This document shows, piece after piece, positions 6,032-7,173 of a stretch of 7,173 nt of DNA. Each line of letters starts with the position of its first letter. Within the stretch, counting starts at the first letter, position 1. The translations under genes were made by a program, and so were the position numbers. Source of the stretch: an uncultured Muribaculaceae bacterium (lineage in GTDB: Bacteria; Bacteroidota; Bacteroidia; Bacteroidales; Muribaculaceae); contig CAJGDJ010000061.1 of NCBI GenBank assembly GCA_904502025.1, positions 1 to 7,173 of the forward strand. The letters are read 5' to 3'. The notes under the pieces were generated by a model. The model was not told the origin of the DNA. It did not search any database and was given only the letters and a program-made list of their open reading frames with translations.

Positions 6032-7173
6032 ATGAAGAATTTTTTACTCCTCGGTGCTGCCGTTTTAGGTCTTTCTTCAATGGCTACTGCAAAAAACGTA
6101 GTTGACGGCCACACTTATGAAGCTGATGCAGAAACAGGTATCACTTGTAAAAGTAAATGGATTATGGACCGCATCCACACTCCTGAAACTTTCCTAAATC
6201 TTGATTTCGTTAAAGAAAAAGGTACAAACGCTCGTTCTGCCGCTATTGACACTAATCGTGGTAAAATTTACGTTGGTTTCTCAAGAACTATCACAACCGG
6301 CGAAGGTGATGCTGCAACTTCAAATGACTACGCTCACCTTGCAATCTTCGACCTCGAAACAGGTGAATACGAAGGGTTACTTCCTTTGATTTGCAATAAT
6401 GAGCCTATCTCAGGTCTTCTTTGTGCTAACCAAGTAGGCATCGACGATGCCGGCAATGTATGGATTTGTGGTATGTATAGCGACGTTTGTTCTAAACCTG
6501 CTCAAATTTATGTTGTTGATAACTTTGAAACAGGTGAATGTAGAAACGTTGGTCAATGGGCTCTTCCTGCAGAAGAATCTGACGCAGGTGGTCGTTGCGA
6601 CTATTGGGACGTTGTTGGTGACATCACAGGAGAAACTTCTAACGCCGTATGTATGGCTGCTGTTGGTTCAACTGTTGCAGGTGAAAAACTTTGTATCTAT
6701 CGTTGGGAACTTGCTCAAGGTGAAACTGAATGGGTAGCGAACCAAGATGACTTTGCCGGTTATGTTTCTTACTATGATGGTCTTGATACTTATCCTGCTG
6801 ATCAAGCAACTTGGGGTTCTTCTTCTGCTACTGTAAGAATCGTTGCTGAAGAAGGTCACGTAGGTTCTATGTTCTATGTTGACGGTTTCACAACTTGTCC
6901 TTCTCTTTACCTCGCATCTCTTTCATTAGCTGAAAGCTTTGCATCAGCTCCCGACTTGGCTCCAGCAGTAGGTTGTAACGGTGTTAATGAATTCGTTCTT
7001 GGTAAAGACGCTCAAATTCCATTCCTCGTTTATGCAGAAGCTCAATATAACGTATCTCCAGGTTGTCGTATCAACATTTGCCAACTTGGCGAAGGTATGA
7101 CATTCGAAGGCATGCGCAAACTTTGGAGCGTTCCTGAAACAGGTCTTGGTGAAACATCTGACGGTGGTACTCG
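6032..7173 (+). CDS. Secreted cysteine-rich propeller-like protein, 3' end outside window
   Basis: The open frame starts with ATG 6032 and is still open at the right edge (380 codons seen). Residues 1-20 are a signal peptide (MKN, a Leu/Ala/Gly core, ending MATA before KNV), so the protein is exported; no lipobox is seen. The mature part has blade-like repeats: ARSAAIDTNRGKIYVGF (67-83) with AHLAIFDLETGEYEG, then NQVGIDDAGNVWICGMY (133-149) with QIYVVDNFETGECRN, suggesting a beta-propeller. Thirteen cysteines occur in the visible mature part (for example 121, 131, 146, 153, 170), high for a bacterial secreted protein. Codon use is strongly skewed (Gly mostly GGT, Ala GCT or GCA, Leu CTT), unlike the more mixed GGC/GCC use in the terminase gene, which suggests high expression. 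It has its own near-consensus promoter and is probably independent of the terminase unit. I do not recognise the family; any C-terminal sorting domain would lie outside the window. Confidence 0.88.
   Translation, partial: MKNFLLLGAAVLGLSSMATAKNVVDGHTYEADAETGITCKSKWIMDRIHTPETFLNLDFVKEKGTNARSAAIDTNRGKIYVGFSRTITTGEGDAATSNDYAHLAIFDLETGEYEGLLPLICNNEPISGLLCANQVGIDDAGNVWICGMYSDVCSKPAQIYVVDNFETGECRNVGQWALPAEESDAGGRCDYWDVVGDITGETSNAVCMAAVGSTVAGEKLCIYRWELAQGETEWVANQDDFAGYVSYYDGLDTYPADQATWGSSSATVRIVAEEGHVGSMFYVDGFTTCPSLYLASLSLAESFASAPDLAPAVGCNGVNEFVLGKDAQIPFLVYAEAQYNVSPGCRINICQLGEGMTFEGMRKLWSVPETGLGETSDGGT

Noticed and set aside
6201..6737. Plus-strand short frames within the right-hand secreted protein gene
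   Set aside because: They are out of frame with the ATG 6032 gene, which has a signal peptide, regular repeats and strong codon bias across the whole stretch.
1..7173. CRISPR array, rRNA or tRNA gene
   Set aside because: No regularly spaced repeats and no recognisable structural RNA sequence were seen on reading the window.

Overview
The window looks like a chromosomal segment of a Bacteroidales-type member of the Bacteroidota. Three things point there: a C-terminal domain resembling the type IX secretion (T9SS) sorting domain, promoter-like sequences fitting the Bacteroidota pattern TTTG-N19-TAnnTTTG, and A/T-rich 5' leaders without clear Shine-Dalgarno sequences. I cannot name the genus from sequence alone.

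Layout. (1) Positions 1-1229, minus strand: a probable two-gene operon of exported proteins. The first gene (735-1229) is a very small secreted protein with a T9SS-like C-terminus. Twenty-four bases on is the N-terminal 236 residues of a formylglycine-generating-enzyme-like (SUMF1 domain) protein that runs off the left edge. Both mature proteins begin with the same kind of short motif, so they look like a related pair. (2) Positions 1230-1532: a divergent intergenic region with candidate promoters in both directions, a run of eight C/G and a composite inverted repeat. (3) Positions 1533-5838, plus strand: a tight two-gene unit. It encodes a 797-residue protein without a signal peptide that resembles phage virion or tail structural proteins with propeller-like repeats, followed by a complete phage-type terminase large subunit (ATPase plus RNase H-fold nuclease, catalytic residues visible). 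(4) Positions 5839-6031: an intergenic region with an A/T hairpin and a near-consensus promoter. (5) Positions 6032-7173, plus strand: the first 380 residues of a secreted, cysteine-rich, propeller-like protein with strongly biased codons. It runs off the right edge.

The most notable part is region 3. A TerL-type packaging motor and one structural-type protein, both full length, sit between genes for exported proteins. No small terminase, portal, capsid, protease, lysis, integrase or repressor gene is visible in the window. This could be the edge of a larger prophage only if the remaining genes lie elsewhere, because both flanks here look like host genes. It is better read as an isolated, preserved phage-derived pair: a domesticated module, a dispersed part of a gene-transfer-agent-like system, or a remnant. 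The sequence alone does not decide between these.
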